Positions 8,231-16,424 of a stretch of DNA of 64,000 nt are shown piece after piece. Position 1 is the stretch's first letter, and every line of letters starts with the position of its first letter. The notes beneath the pieces are model-generated. The model was given only the letters and a program-made list of their open reading frames with translations, did no database searches and was not told where the DNA came from. Location: positions 124,001-188,000 of the forward strand of contig NZ_AUHB01000011.1 in assembly GCF_000422965.1 (NCBI RefSeq). The letters are read 5' to 3'. The position numbers were made by a program, and so were the translations under genes. The DNA is from Pleomorphomonas oryzae DSM 16300. Lineage in GTDB: Bacteria; Pseudomonadota; Alphaproteobacteria; Rhizobiales; Pleomorphomonadaceae.

Positions 8231-8410
8231 CAGCGCTATATGAGCGTTGCTCCTCGTTCTGCCTGAGGTCCTTTGCCTTCGCGAAGGAAGACAGTATTAT
8301 ATAGTTGAATCATATACATAGATTGTCTTCCCCGCGAGGGCGGCTTAAGTTCACGCGTGAATTTAGGGGGGATCTCGGGCCGGAAGGGGCGAGGCGCGCC
8401 TATAGCGCTC
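8231..8410. repeat. Mosaic palindromic repeat, copy 1
   Basis: The ends are inverted (AGCGCTATAT near 8231 and TATAGCGCTC near 8401). The left arm reads TTCTGCCTGAGGTCC followed by a hairpin around CCTTCGCGAAGG and then GAAGACA. The right arm starts TGTCTTCCCCGCG and ends GATCTCGGGCCGGAAG. Between the right hairpin and the terminal arm lies an additional palindrome centred on ACGCGT (TTCACGCGTGAA). Copies 2-6 are at 35.7, 50.1, 53.5, 55.1 and 55.3 kb. Confidence 0.75.
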
Positions 8411-8557
8411 CTCCACCGCATTCGGTCGCCTTGGCTGTCGCTCGGGCCGATCAGCGGCACCAGGAAGAACCAGGCAAGCAGCGGGGGTGCCGATCCATAG
8501 CAGAGGGCGGGCGGCGTGAGGAGGACGCCGCCGAAGGCCTCCACCCAACCGCTCTAT

Positions 8558-10303
8558 CTACGACGCCAGCTTGCGCGCGTCGTTGCGCAGGCTGGGCTCG
8601 ATCTCGGCCATGGGGCGCGGCCTGGCGATCAGGAAGCCTTGCAGCTCGGTGCAGCCGAGCTCGCTCAGCAATCGGCGCTGCTCCTCGGTTTCCACACCCT
8701 CGGCGGTGGTCTCCACGCCGAGGTGCCTGCCCAGTTGGACGAGCGCCCGGATGATGGCGTCGGCGTCGGATACCTGGCCGAGCGACCGGACGAAGGTCCT
8801 GTCGATCTTGATCTTGTCGACGGAGAGATGGCGCAGGTGGGACAGCGTCGAATAGCCGGTGCCGAAGTCGTCGAGGGCGATGCGCACCCCGCGGCTGCGC
8901 AGGCTGTCGAGGATTTCGATTTCGGCCTTGTTGGCGTAGAACACCGCCGTCTCGGTGATTTCCAGCTCTAGAATGTCGGGCGAACAGCCAAGCCGGGCGA
9001 TGGTGGAGAGCACCCGCTCGGCAAAGCCGGCCTGCCTGAGCTGAACGGGCGACACGTTGACCGCCACGCGGATGTTCAGGTCCAGCGCCTTCACCTGCCG
9101 GATGGCCTCCTCGAGGATCCAGTTGCCCAGCGGCACGATCAGCCCGGTTTCCTCGGCGATGGGAATGAAGCGCGACGGCGCGACGATCCCCAGTCTGGGG
9201 TGGCGCCAGCGCACCAGGGCTTCCACCGCAACGACCTCGCCGGTGCTGCTCTTCACCTGCGGCTGGAAATGCAGCTCGAATTGCGAGAAATCGCCGAGCG
9301 CCTGCCGCATCTCCAGCTCGAGTTGCATGCGGATCTGCCGCCCGTCGTCCATGTCCGGCGAGAACAGCGCGAAGCGGTTTCGGCCCAGCGACTTGGCGCG
9401 GTAGAGCGCCACGTCGGCCCGGCGCAACAGCTCGCTGCGCAGGTCGCAGTTGCCGCAGGACTTTGCCACGCCGATCGATGCGCCGATGGTGACGGACGCC
9501 TCGCCCATGCTGAACGGCGCGCACGCGGCATCGAGGATGCGGGCTGAGATCGCCTCGGCCTCCTTGGCGTCGGCGAGGAGCAGAACGAACTCGTCACCAC
9601 CGAGCCGCACGGCCAGATCGCCAGCGCCGGCGCAGGCGGCCAGGCGATCGGCGAAGCTGCGGATCAGCTCGTCGCCGACCAGATGGCCGAAGCAGTCGTT
9701 GACCTCCTTGAAATGGTCGAGGTCGATCAGCAGCACGGTCGGGTGCCTCGGCTCCGGGGCACTGAGAATTTCGTCGAGGCGCTGGTAGAGCATCGCCCGG
9801 TTGGCAAGCCCGGTCAGCTGGTCGTGGAAGGCGAGATAGCGGTTGTGCGCTTCCGCCTGGCGGATCTCGGTCACGTCGGTGATCACCGCCACCAAGAGGT
9901 CGTCGCCGGAGGCCAGCTTGATCGGGCTCTTGCGGGTGATGATCCGCCGCATGTTGCCGGCCCGGTCGAGCAGGTCTTCCTCGTTCTCGTTGGTCTCGCC
10001 GGTGGAGAACAAGAGGTCGTCCATGGCCCAGTATTCGTCGACATGGGCATCGGGAAACAGGTCCCGGTCGGTGAAGCCGAGCAGCTCGCTGCCATCCATG
10101 CCGAAGAAATCGGCGGCCGTCCGATTGACCAGGGCGAACCGGTGTTCCCGATCCTTGACGAAGATCGGGCAGGGAATGGTGTCGACAAAAGCCTGGAGTG
10201 CGTCCACGCTGTCGAAGATCCCGGGAAGCGCCAAGTGAGCCAATTGCGCCGCTCCAGCTGCGGTCCAAACTGCCGCTGTTTTAACCCGGGAAAGCCTTTC
10301 CAA
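8558..10303 (-). CDS. PAS-GGDEF-EAL cyclic-di-GMP turnover protein
   Basis: At 581 residues, it has a PAS domain (about 32-150, with CPIFVKDREHRFALVN and ITDVTE), a GGDEF diguanylate cyclase domain (about 153-315, with intact GGDEF at 235-239) and an EAL phosphodiesterase domain (about 325-575, with EAL at 361-363 and DDFGTGYS). Both catalytic signatures are intact, so it may synthesise and degrade c-di-GMP, the second messenger controlling motility and biofilms. The inhibitory I-site arginine expected five residues ahead of GGDEF is absent (GAGD replaces RxxD), so product inhibition is probably lost. No membrane segment is obvious, hence cytoplasmic. It appears monocistronic. Confidence 0.92.
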   Translation of the reverse strand: MERLSRVKTAAVWTAAGAAQLAHLALPGIFDSVDALQAFVDTIPCPIFVKDREHRFALVNRTAADFFGMDGSELLGFTDRDLFPDAHVDEYWAMDDLLFSTGETNENEEDLLDRAGNMRRIITRKSPIKLASGDDLLVAVITDVTEIRQAEAHNRYLAFHDQLTGLANRAMLYQRLDEILSAPEPRHPTVLLIDLDHFKEVNDCFGHLVGDELIRSFADRLAACAGAGDLAVRLGGDEFVLLLADAKEAEAISARILDAACAPFSMGEASVTIGASIGVAKSCGNCDLRSELLRRADVALYRAKSLGRNRFALFSPDMDDGRQIRMQLELEMRQALGDFSQFELHFQPQVKSSTGEVVAVEALVRWRHPRLGIVAPSRFIPIAEETGLIVPLGNWILEEAIRQVKALDLNIRVAVNVSPVQLRQAGFAERVLSTIARLGCSPDILELEITETAVFYANKAEIEILDSLRSRGVRIALDDFGTGYSTLSHLRHLSVDKIKIDRTFVRSLGQVSDADAIIRALVQLGRHLGVETTAEGVETEEQRRLLSELGCTELQGFLIARPRPMAEIEPSLRNDARKLAS

Positions 10304-10496
10304 GGGTTAAACATTCCCGTTTCAATTGATGGGTTGGAAAAGCACGACCAGAGACTCAGGTTATCCTGCGGTCAACTCGACCAGGAGAGCAGGAGGCGGC
10401 AATGGCGCGGTATGCGCCGAACATTGAATATCAAGAATAGCTTACCGGGGCGGGGGGCGGTTAATCCAGTGCCGGGGTCAGGCTTGTGTTTTGTAA

Positions 10497-10511
10497 AATG
10501 TGTATTACATT
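10497..10511. promoter_or_regulatory. Inverted repeat, candidate HipB operator
   Basis: AATGT-N5-ACATT is a perfect inverted repeat 31 bases before the hipB ATG, inside the presumed promoter. HipB-type regulators bind such short palindromes ahead of their own operon. The assignment to HipB is inference from position. Confidence 0.45.
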
Positions 10512-10541
10512 ATAGCACTTAATGAAAAGCAGGTTTGCCAA

Positions 10542-10835
10542 ATGCCGGCTCCTACCCAGATCACGCCCGCCACGAAGCGGGAGCTCAAAGCCATCGGAGG
10601 CAAGCTCAAGCGGGCGCGGCTTCTAAGGCGGCTGCCGATGGATGTCGTCGCCGAGCGAGCCGGCACGACGCGCCCGACCTTGCAGCGCATCGAGGCGGGT
10701 GATCCCAACGTCCGCGCGGCAACCTACCTGATGGTCATGCAGGCACTCGGTCTTCTCAAAAATCTCGAATTGACCGACCCGCTCGATACCGAGCTCTCGA
10801 ACGAGCATCTGCCGGTCAGAGTGCGCGGCAAATGA
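10542..10835 (+). CDS. hipB: HipB-like HTH antitoxin/regulator
   Basis: This 97-residue protein has one Xre helix-turn-helix (GGKLKRARLLRRLPMDVVAE, then AGTTRPTLQRIEAGDPNV) and a short C-terminal tail ending HLPVRVRGK. It precedes a HipA kinase gene with a four-base ATGA overlap, which is the standard hipBA arrangement; HipB represses the operon and restrains HipA. The ATG at 10542 has AAGCAGG about eight bases upstream, and an inverted repeat suited to autoregulation lies upstream. Length is normal for HipB. Confidence 0.85.
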   Translation: MPAPTQITPATKRELKAIGGKLKRARLLRRLPMDVVAERAGTTRPTLQRIEAGDPNVRAATYLMVMQALGLLKNLELTDPLDTELSNEHLPVRVRGK

Positions 10836-12073
10836 GCGATATCGAAGTCTTTCTCGATGCTTATGGTCGCCTGACGCGCGTCGGCGTGTTGCGCCGACAG
10901 GCGGGCGTGCGACGCGAACGGGTCTCCTACGAGCATGACACGAAATGGCTTGCCACATCCGAGGCCTTCCAGTTCGATCCCGGCCTGCCCTTGACACGAG
11001 GCTCGATCTCACCGTCCGCCGGACGGGAGATGTTCGGCACGCTCGGAGACAGCGCTCCGGATACCTGGGGGCGCGAGCTGATGCGCCGCCGTGAACGTCG
11101 TCTGGCCGAGCAGGAAGGACGACGGGTACGCACGTTACAGGAAACCGACTTTCTGCTGGGCGTCTCAGACGAAACGCGCCTGGGGGCACTGCGATTTCGT
11201 TTTGAGGGAGACGAAGAATTCCAGGCCCCGCAAGGCCAGGGCGTTCCGACGACGGTGGCGCTGGGTCGCCTGTTGCAGGCCTCGCATCGTATCCTTCGCG
11301 GCGAAGAAACGGACGAGGACCTTCTTCTGATATTCGCCCCTGGCTCCTCGCTGGGAGGCGCGCGGCCGAAGGCATCCGTCGTCGATCAGCATGGACATCT
11401 GTCCATTGCCAAGTTTCCCAAGGAAACCGATGCCTATTCCATCTCTCGGTGGGAAGCCATTGCGCTCGACATGGCGCGGGATGCAGGGATCACGACGGTC
11501 GAGCACGATCTGATGCCGAGCGATCACGGGCCGATTTTCATGACCCGGCGGTTTGACCGAAAGGACGGCCAGAGGATTCCCTTCATCAGCGCCATGGCGA
11601 TGACGGAACATGACGATGGCGACGATGACGGAAGTTACCTTGAAATGGTCGACGCCATCGCGCGCCACGGCGCCGAAGCGGAGCGGGATCGCGCCGAGCT
11701 TTTCCGCCGCATATGCTTCAGCATCCTGATCAGCAACACCGACGATCACCTCAGGAACCATGGCTTTCTCTGGCAGGGGCGTCGCGGATGGACTTTGAGC
11801 CCCTGCTACGACCTCAACCCGGTGCCGGACGGACCTCGCATTCTCAAGACACGCATCGACTACGACGAGGCCACGGCGTCCTTGCAGTTGCTGCGGGATG
11901 TCGCGGAATTCTATGTATCCCCCCAGGTTTCGGACGAGATCCTTCGAACATGCGTCTCGGTGACGGCCAACTGGAAGCAATACGCGCAAAGACGTCACGC
12001 GCCGCCAGCCGAAATCGCCAGGATGGCGCCCGCCTTCGAGCACGAAGATTTTGACTATGCCATGAAGGTTTGA
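10832..12073 (+). CDS. hipA: HipA-type serine/threonine kinase toxin
   Basis: The 413-residue product has the HipA N-terminal couple domain (DTWGRELMRRRE) and the kinase core: the glycine-rich GSSLGGARPKASV loop, the nucleotide-binding lysine in IAKFP, the catalytic segment NTDDHLRNHGF and the metal-binding YDLNPV. In Escherichia coli HipA phosphorylates glutamyl-tRNA synthetase and causes persistence; many homologues have other targets. Catalytic residues look intact. The gene overlaps hipB by four bases. Closest affinity appears to be the group of longer HipA proteins with SYEHD near the start rather than the E. coli type, but this is an impression. Confidence 0.88.
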   Translation: MSDIEVFLDAYGRLTRVGVLRRQAGVRRERVSYEHDTKWLATSEAFQFDPGLPLTRGSISPSAGREMFGTLGDSAPDTWGRELMRRRERRLAEQEGRRVRTLQETDFLLGVSDETRLGALRFRFEGDEEFQAPQGQGVPTTVALGRLLQASHRILRGEETDEDLLLIFAPGSSLGGARPKASVVDQHGHLSIAKFPKETDAYSISRWEAIALDMARDAGITTVEHDLMPSDHGPIFMTRRFDRKDGQRIPFISAMAMTEHDDGDDDGSYLEMVDAIARHGAEAERDRAELFRRICFSILISNTDDHLRNHGFLWQGRRGWTLSPCYDLNPVPDGPRILKTRIDYDEATASLQLLRDVAEFYVSPQVSDEILRTCVSVTANWKQYAQRRHAPPAEIARMAPAFEHEDFDYAMKV

Positions 12074-12129
12074 AGCGATATCAACGTGCCCAACAGGCAG
12101 CTCATCTCCCGACGACAGGATGCAAGCTG

Positions 12130-12705
12130 ATGATTACGCTCGCCAAAACCCCGGTTCTGGTGACGCCAACGATGGACGGGCTTGGCGGCTATGAGGACGC
12201 GCTCAAGAGGGGCTGGTCGCCCGATCCGAGGCGCGTGGGCGATGCCGCCTATATCAAGGCCGAGCTCGCCGCCCTCCGGAAAGACCGGGTCGGCGCTCTC
12301 GACAGGATCCTGAACCATCCCGCCCCGGCGCATAACGCCTCACCGACGATGCCGGTCAATCACACCTTATGGCACGCCCTCTGGATCTCCGACGGCGAGT
12401 TCGCCGGCAAGGCCGACCTGCGCTATGTGCCCGAGACCGGCGCCGTGCCCCAGGGCGTGCCGGGCCACATCGGCTATTCCGTCGTTCCCTGGAAGCAGGG
12501 CCGGGGCTACGCGACGGCGGCGCTCCGGGCCCTCATCGATTTCGCCAGAAGCAAGGGCCTCACGGAGCTTCAGATCCTCTGCAACGTCGAGAACCTCGCC
12601 TCCAGGACGGTGATCGAGAGGGTGGGTGGGGAGGTTGATTTCGTGGGGCCGCATCCGTCGGATTGGCTGGAGCAGGTGAAGCTTTATTATCGGGTGAGGG
12701 TTTGA
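12130..12705 (+). CDS. GNAT family N-acetyltransferase
   Basis: The C-terminal half is a clear GNAT fold: GHIGYSVVPWKQGRGYATAA contains the acetyl-CoA pyrophosphate loop (QGRGYA), followed by the asparagine strand ILCNVENLASRTVIERVGGE. The N-terminal part (PRRVGDAAYIKAELAALRKD) is a lid region of the COG3981-type acetyltransferases. Substrate unknown. The ATG at 12130 is taken because the frame upstream overlaps the end of hipA. It may be co-transcribed with hipBA (57-bp gap). A truncated, frameshifted homologue of its last two thirds lies 4.4 kb downstream at 17089. Confidence 0.85.
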   Translation: MITLAKTPVLVTPTMDGLGGYEDALKRGWSPDPRRVGDAAYIKAELAALRKDRVGALDRILNHPAPAHNASPTMPVNHTLWHALWISDGEFAGKADLRYVPETGAVPQGVPGHIGYSVVPWKQGRGYATAALRALIDFARSKGLTELQILCNVENLASRTVIERVGGEVDFVGPHPSDWLEQVKLYYRVRV

Positions 12706-12809
12706 GGGGGCTGGAGGCGCGATAGCGAGCTGATGCGGTGAAGCCACCTCGTACATCCGGGGACTGCGCTGCAAATCTTTGCGGTGATGAGACTAGATTC
12801 GGCCCTTGA

Positions 12810-12890
12810 CTGAAGAAGCACTTGGTTGAGCAGATGCTCGACAACGCCGTGCTGAAGGATTTTCTGGGAAAAACTGAGCACGCCCACAGC
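12810..12890 (+). pseudogene. IS3-family transposase OrfA remnant
   Basis: Reading from 12810 gives LKKHLVEQMLDNAVLKDFLG, close to the leucine-zipper end of IS3-family OrfA proteins (typically ...LVAEQMLDNAALKDLLGKK). A stop precedes it in frame and no other part of the element is seen, so only about 25 codons remain. It lies directly after the intact acetyltransferase and before the tetR gene, at one edge of the block bounded by the two acetyltransferase copies. Confidence 0.6.
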
Positions 12891-12934
12891 CAAGTTCGGG
12901 GCCGTGCGGCGCCACATCACCCGTCCGGACCTGC

Positions 12935-13546
12935 CTACGCGCCGTCGGCTGCCGCGGGTGGAGCGAATAAGCGCAAGAGCATCTTCAGAAGCAGCTTGCC
13001 GCTCTCCTCCTTATCGAGTTTGGGGTCGCGGACGGCGATGGATTGAGAACCATCGATCACGCTGATGACAATCGCCGCGGCCAATTCCGGATCCAGGTTC
13101 GTGTCGACCCGCCCCTCTTCCTGACCCTTGCGCAAAAATGCCGCCACCACGGCCTGCCCTTGACGCGTGCTCTCTTGGACGATCTCGGCCATCGTGGGGT
13201 TGTGTCTAGCTTCTGCCAGCATGTCCAGCAACAAGGGGTTATTCATTCTCCCTTTGGTCAGCAAAGCATCCTTTATTCCGTTCACGAACGTGCCAAAGGG
13301 GTCTGCACTCTCCATCACGCGCTCGGTGCGCACCATGGCATCGTCGAGGCGGGCCTGGGTGATCGCCGCTATCATTGCCTCCTTACTGTCAAAGTAGTGG
13401 AAGAGATGTCCGGGGCTGATTTTTGCCTCCGCGCAGATTGCGGAGGTCGTTGCGCCATGAAATCCGCTGCGAGCGAAGCATCTCCCGGCGGCCTCCAGGA
13501 TTTCCCGACGCTTCTCTTCGTGCTTGGCTGGATCGACCTTGCGCAT
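12935..13546 (-). CDS. TetR family transcriptional regulator
   Basis: The 203-residue product opens MRKVDPAKHEEKRREILEAA and carries the HTH segment ATTSAICAEAKISPGHLFHY FDSK (written with the expected YFDSK end), a classic TetR_N. The C-terminal half is helical and contains a TetR_C-like ligand core (MLAEARHNPTMAEIVQ). The ATG at 13546 is chosen over one at 13573 because it fits the family start. Two palindromes with the same six-base spacer lie upstream, at 13564 and 13730, and are its likely operators, the first for autoregulation. The divergent lipoprotein gene at 13867 is the obvious candidate target. Confidence 0.88.
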   Translation of the reverse strand: MRKVDPAKHEEKRREILEAAGRCFARSGFHGATTSAICAEAKISPGHLFHYFDSKEAMIAAITQARLDDAMVRTERVMESADPFGTFVNGIKDALLTKGRMNNPLLLDMLAEARHNPTMAEIVQESTRQGQAVVAAFLRKGQEEGRVDTNLDPELAAAIVISVIDGSQSIAVRDPKLDKEESGKLLLKMLLRLFAPPAAADGA

Positions 13547-13563
13547 CGCATCTTTCCTAAAAT

Positions 13564-13579
13564 TAGATGGCACAATCTA
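13564..13579. promoter_or_regulatory. Candidate TetR operator O1
   Basis: TAGAT-N6-ATCTA is centred 25 bases upstream of the tetR start codon. Its half-site resembles that of the stronger palindrome at 13730 (ATAGAC-N6-GTCTAT), and both have a six-base spacer, which suggests one repressor binds both. Confidence 0.5.
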
Positions 13580-13729
13580 TGAAATCGAAATGACGCCGAC
13601 AATCCTCTGGCCGCGTTCCGCTCTCGCCCGTCTTGCGGCGATCGGAATACCCAGCGTGGAATCTGCGCGCCCTGCCCATGAGGGCCGTTTGGTTGCCGGT
13701 AGAAGGCTCACCGCGAGCATCTCAGCTCA

Positions 13730-13755
13730 ATTAATAGACTAATTGGTCTATTAAT
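13730..13755. promoter_or_regulatory. Candidate TetR operator O2 (26-bp palindrome)
   Basis: A perfect 10-bp inverted repeat, ATTAATAGAC and GTCTATTAAT, with spacer TAATTG lies in the 320-bp gap between tetR and the lipoprotein gene. The rest of the gap (13580-13729 and 13756-13866) shows no gene or RNA that I recognise. Confidence 0.65.
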
Positions 13756-13866
13756 GTTGACGTCTCAGCGCCGCTGAGTTACGTGGATGAGCGATCAGTC
13801 TGAAATCCGGAGGAACATCGCCTCAACTTGATCGCGCGTGGTTCATACCGAGTGTGGGGATGTCCT

Positions 13867-14538
13867 ATGGTAAGGCTATCAAAGATATCGCTTGCCCTTC
13901 TCTTGGTGACAGGCGGGTTGGCGGGATGCGCTTCACAACCCGTTCGCTACCAAGGGCTTGCATCCGCAGCGCAACTCACGGCCAATCCGAAAGACAAGGT
14001 TGGGCACGTACCCTTCGTCTATGCCGCAAGTAACACCGACTGGTCCCAATACAGCGCTTTTCTCCTCGACCCTGTGCTGATCTATTCGGGCCCCGACGGG
14101 CAATTCGGAAACGTCTCCGATGAGGATAAGCGAGCATTGGCGAGCTACATCCAGGAGCAATTCGCCGGAGCCCTTAAAGCCAAATTCGCTGCAGCGACCA
14201 CTCCCAGCGCTAACACCTTGCGCATCCGGGTTACGCTGACCGGCGTCGAGGCCAACGTACCCATTCTTGGAACGGTATCGAAAGTGGTGCCGGCTGGCGC
14301 GGTGATGAATACCGTGCAGACCGCCCGCGACAAGCAGGGACTGCTATCAGGTTCGGTAAGTTACGCGGTCGAAATCTATGACAGCACGTCCAACCGCCTC
14401 CTTCGGGCCTACATCAGCAAGCAATACCCCTGGGCTGTAAACGTCTTCGCCAGCTTCGGCCCGCTCGATGCCGCCCGCGCGGGAATCCGCATGGGCGCGG
14501 ACGATCTTGTCCTTCAACTCGGCCGTAGTCCGAGCTAG
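13867..14538 (+). CDS. DUF3313-type outer-membrane lipoprotein
   Basis: The product starts with a lipoprotein signal: positive MVRLSK, a hydrophobic run and the lipobox LAGC with the acylated cysteine near residue 19. The mature part contains AFLLDPVLIYSGPDGQFGNV, RIRVTLTGVEANVPILGTVS and a periplasmic alpha/beta pattern characteristic of DUF3313 proteins. Function is unknown. An upstream in-frame start at 13828 would put a charged stretch ahead of the signal, so 13867 is preferred. Its position beside a TetR gene with an intervening palindrome suggests induced expression, perhaps under envelope or chemical stress, but this is inference. Confidence 0.82.
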   Translation: MVRLSKISLALLLVTGGLAGCASQPVRYQGLASAAQLTANPKDKVGHVPFVYAASNTDWSQYSAFLLDPVLIYSGPDGQFGNVSDEDKRALASYIQEQFAGALKAKFAAATTPSANTLRIRVTLTGVEANVPILGTVSKVVPAGAVMNTVQTARDKQGLLSGSVSYAVEIYDSTSNRLLRAYISKQYPWAVNVFASFGPLDAARAGIRMGADDLVLQLGRSPS

Positions 14539-14724
14539 ACGGCGTTGTGCGGTTGAATCCGCGGCTTCAGAACGGTGCCCTGCACGCGAGGGGATCACGC
14601 CCGGGTTGCCTGTTCGGTCTGGCCTGCGGCCACCTGGCCAGGGCCTGGCGGGCGATCGCCGCCAGCTTCTTTCTGGAAAAGCCGGCCTCTAGACTGCCCC
14701 TGGTTGCTGATCGATAGTCGGGCC

Positions 14725-15048
14725 ATGACCAACATCCTGTTCATTTGCGGCAAGGCCCGGAAAAGAAGCCCCACGGCAGCGGCAGTCGCCGCCGAACGCC
14801 TCGGACAGCCGACCGATTTCGCCGGACTGAGCGCCGACGCGGACGAGCGCGTCGGCCCCGAGCAACTGGCTTGGGCCGACACGATAGCCGTCATGGAGAA
14901 GGCACAGCTGTCGCGTTTGAAACGCCAGTTGGGGCCGTCTCTAAAAGGAAAGCGACTCGTCTGCCTGGATATTCCAGACAATTTCGAATTCATGCAGCCA
15001 GAACTCGTGGAGCTTGTGACAGCGCGACTGGGACGTATCCTCTGCTGA
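14725..15048 (+). CDS. Small protein tyrosine phosphatase-like protein
   Basis: The 107-residue protein begins MTNILFICGKARKRSPTAAA. The CGKARKRS segment satisfies the CX5R(S/T) signature of low-molecular-weight phosphatases, though the family's usual CxGNxCRSP loop is altered and the protein is about 40 residues shorter. It fits the small group annotated as predicted protein tyrosine phosphatase (COG4551). A C-terminal LDIPDNFEFMQPELVELV may supply the general acid aspartate (DIPD). The cellular substrate is unknown. It sits alone between a 186-bp gap and the convergent hydrolase operon. Confidence 0.75.
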   Translation: MTNILFICGKARKRSPTAAAVAAERLGQPTDFAGLSADADERVGPEQLAWADTIAVMEKAQLSRLKRQLGPSLKGKRLVCLDIPDNFEFMQPELVELVTARLGRILC

Positions 15049-15091
15049 AGGTCGGGCGCCGACGTCCGCTACGCGCTGTTTCAAGGTGTCG

Positions 15092-15982
15092 TCAGCCAAA
15101 GAAGTTTCCGAGGGCAGAGGCGACTGCCTCGGGCTGCTCCTCCGGTTGGAAGTGTCCGCAGTTCGACACGGTCTCCGAGCGCACGCTGGAACAGAAGGGG
15201 GCGAGGGCGCCTCCCAGATCCCGGATCGAGCCCTGGTCCGCCCCGAGGGCTAGGACGGGCAGCTCAAGGCGGCGGCCTTGGGCCAGGCTGGTGTTCTGCT
15301 CGGCCGAGCGGGCCAGGTCGCGATAGAAGGCCAGTCCGCTGCGCATGGCCCCCGGTGCGGTGAAAATGCGCAGGTATTCCGAGAGGCAAGCCTCGTCGCA
15401 CCATGTCGGATCTGCCGATTTCTCCCGAAAGAACCATTCGAGATAGGGACGCTCGCGTCCCTCGAGCAGCAGCTCGGGAAGGTCTGGAACCGCATGGAAC
15501 GGGAAATGCCAGGTTTTCCACGAGACGTCGGACGAGGACGGCAGGCTGCCGGGCAAGGTAACGCCGGGAATGCCGGCGTCGAGGATCGCCAAGGCTTCCA
15601 TCTCCGGCTCGAAAAGGTGCGCGTAGGGGAACGCCACCCAGGCACCCACATCATGCGCGGCGAGGAAATATCGCTGCAGACCGAGCGCCGACACGAAGCC
15701 ATGCAGGCGACGCGCCACCGTTTGCGTATCGTAACCGTTGAGCGGCTTGTCGCTGTCTCCCTGTCCGGGCAGGTCGACGGCCACGATCCGGTAACGGTCC
15801 GAGAGGCGCTCCATGACGCCATGCCAAGCGAACCAGCTTTGAGGAAAGCCGGCGAGGAGGAGAAGCGCCGGACGGTCAAGGCTCCCTCCCTCGACATAGT
15901 GGAAGCGGAGGCCGTCCGCCCTCAGGAAACGATGGGCGAAGCCATCCGGCGCTGCCGGGAGGGCTGAGGTTTGCATGGTCAT
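15092..15982 (-). CDS. Alpha/beta hydrolase (epoxide hydrolase-like)
   Basis: This 296-residue protein has the oxyanion segment LLLAGFPQSWFAWHG and the nucleophile elbow AAHDVGAWVAFPYAH with an aspartate instead of serine, as in epoxide hydrolases and haloalkane dehalogenases. The catalytic histidine is in SNCGHFQPEEQPE. A helical cap domain lies between (WKTWHFPFHAVPDL). It likely hydrolyses an epoxide or similar small electrophile. It is the last gene of a tetR-transporter-hydrolase operon (three-base gap to the transporter), so its substrate may be the inducer of the TetR or an exported compound. Confidence 0.85.
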   Translation of the reverse strand: MTMQTSALPAAPDGFAHRFLRADGLRFHYVEGGSLDRPALLLLAGFPQSWFAWHGVMERLSDRYRIVAVDLPGQGDSDKPLNGYDTQTVARRLHGFVSALGLQRYFLAAHDVGAWVAFPYAHLFEPEMEALAILDAGIPGVTLPGSLPSSSDVSWKTWHFPFHAVPDLPELLLEGRERPYLEWFFREKSADPTWCDEACLSEYLRIFTAPGAMRSGLAFYRDLARSAEQNTSLAQGRRLELPVLALGADQGSIRDLGGALAPFCSSVRSETVSNCGHFQPEEQPEAVASALGNFFG

Positions 15983-15985
15983 GTC

Positions 15986-16420
15986 CTATCGAATGAGAAA
16001 GGCGCCGCTCAGCAGCAAGGCTGCCGCCAAGGCGCGTTGAAGCGTCACCGCCTGGGGGGCGAGCCCGAAGAGCCCGAAGTGGTCGAGCACGAGCGAGAAA
16101 ATCACCTGGCCCGTCACCACGAGCGCGACGGTACTGCCGGCTCCAAGCCGGGGCGCCGCAAAGGTGATCCCCGCCAGCGTCACGAGACCGCAGACGCCGC
16201 CGGCCCAGGCCCAGGCAGGCACGGCGGAGAGGTCGCCGGTGCGCGGCGAGCCGCCCATCGCGAAAAACCCTGCGAGGACAAGCAAAAGGGCGGACAGGGC
16301 GGCTGAAAACCCGGCGGCATAGAACATGGAGCCGACGGATCGACCGAGGCGGGCATTGAACAGAGCTTGCAGGGGAAGCATGGCGCCCGCCGAAAGCGCT
16401 GCCAGAATGAACCAGGGCAT
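15986..16420 (-). CDS. DMT-superfamily membrane protein (YdcZ/DUF606 type)
   Basis: The 144-residue product has four to five hydrophobic segments (for example FILAALSAGAMLPLQALFNA, AAGFSAALSALLLVLAGFFA, GGVCGLVTLAGITFAAPRL) with the small-residue composition of the DUF606 half-size DMT transporters, which act as dimers. It likely exports small molecules, substrate unknown. It lies five bases after the tetR gene and three bases before the hydrolase gene, so all three are translated from one message. Confidence 0.82.
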   Translation of the reverse strand: MPWFILAALSAGAMLPLQALFNARLGRSVGSMFYAAGFSAALSALLLVLAGFFAMGGSPRTGDLSAVPAWAWAGGVCGLVTLAGITFAAPRLGAGSTVALVVTGQVIFSLVLDHFGLFGLAPQAVTLQRALAAALLLSGAFLIR

Positions 16421-16424
16421 GGGC

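Noticed and set aside
8411-8557. Reverse-strand frame EAFGGVLLTPPALCYGSAPP looking like a piece of a membrane protein
   Set aside because: The hydrophobic stretch is short, no family was recognised, and it runs into repeat copy 1; too weak to list as a gene remnant.
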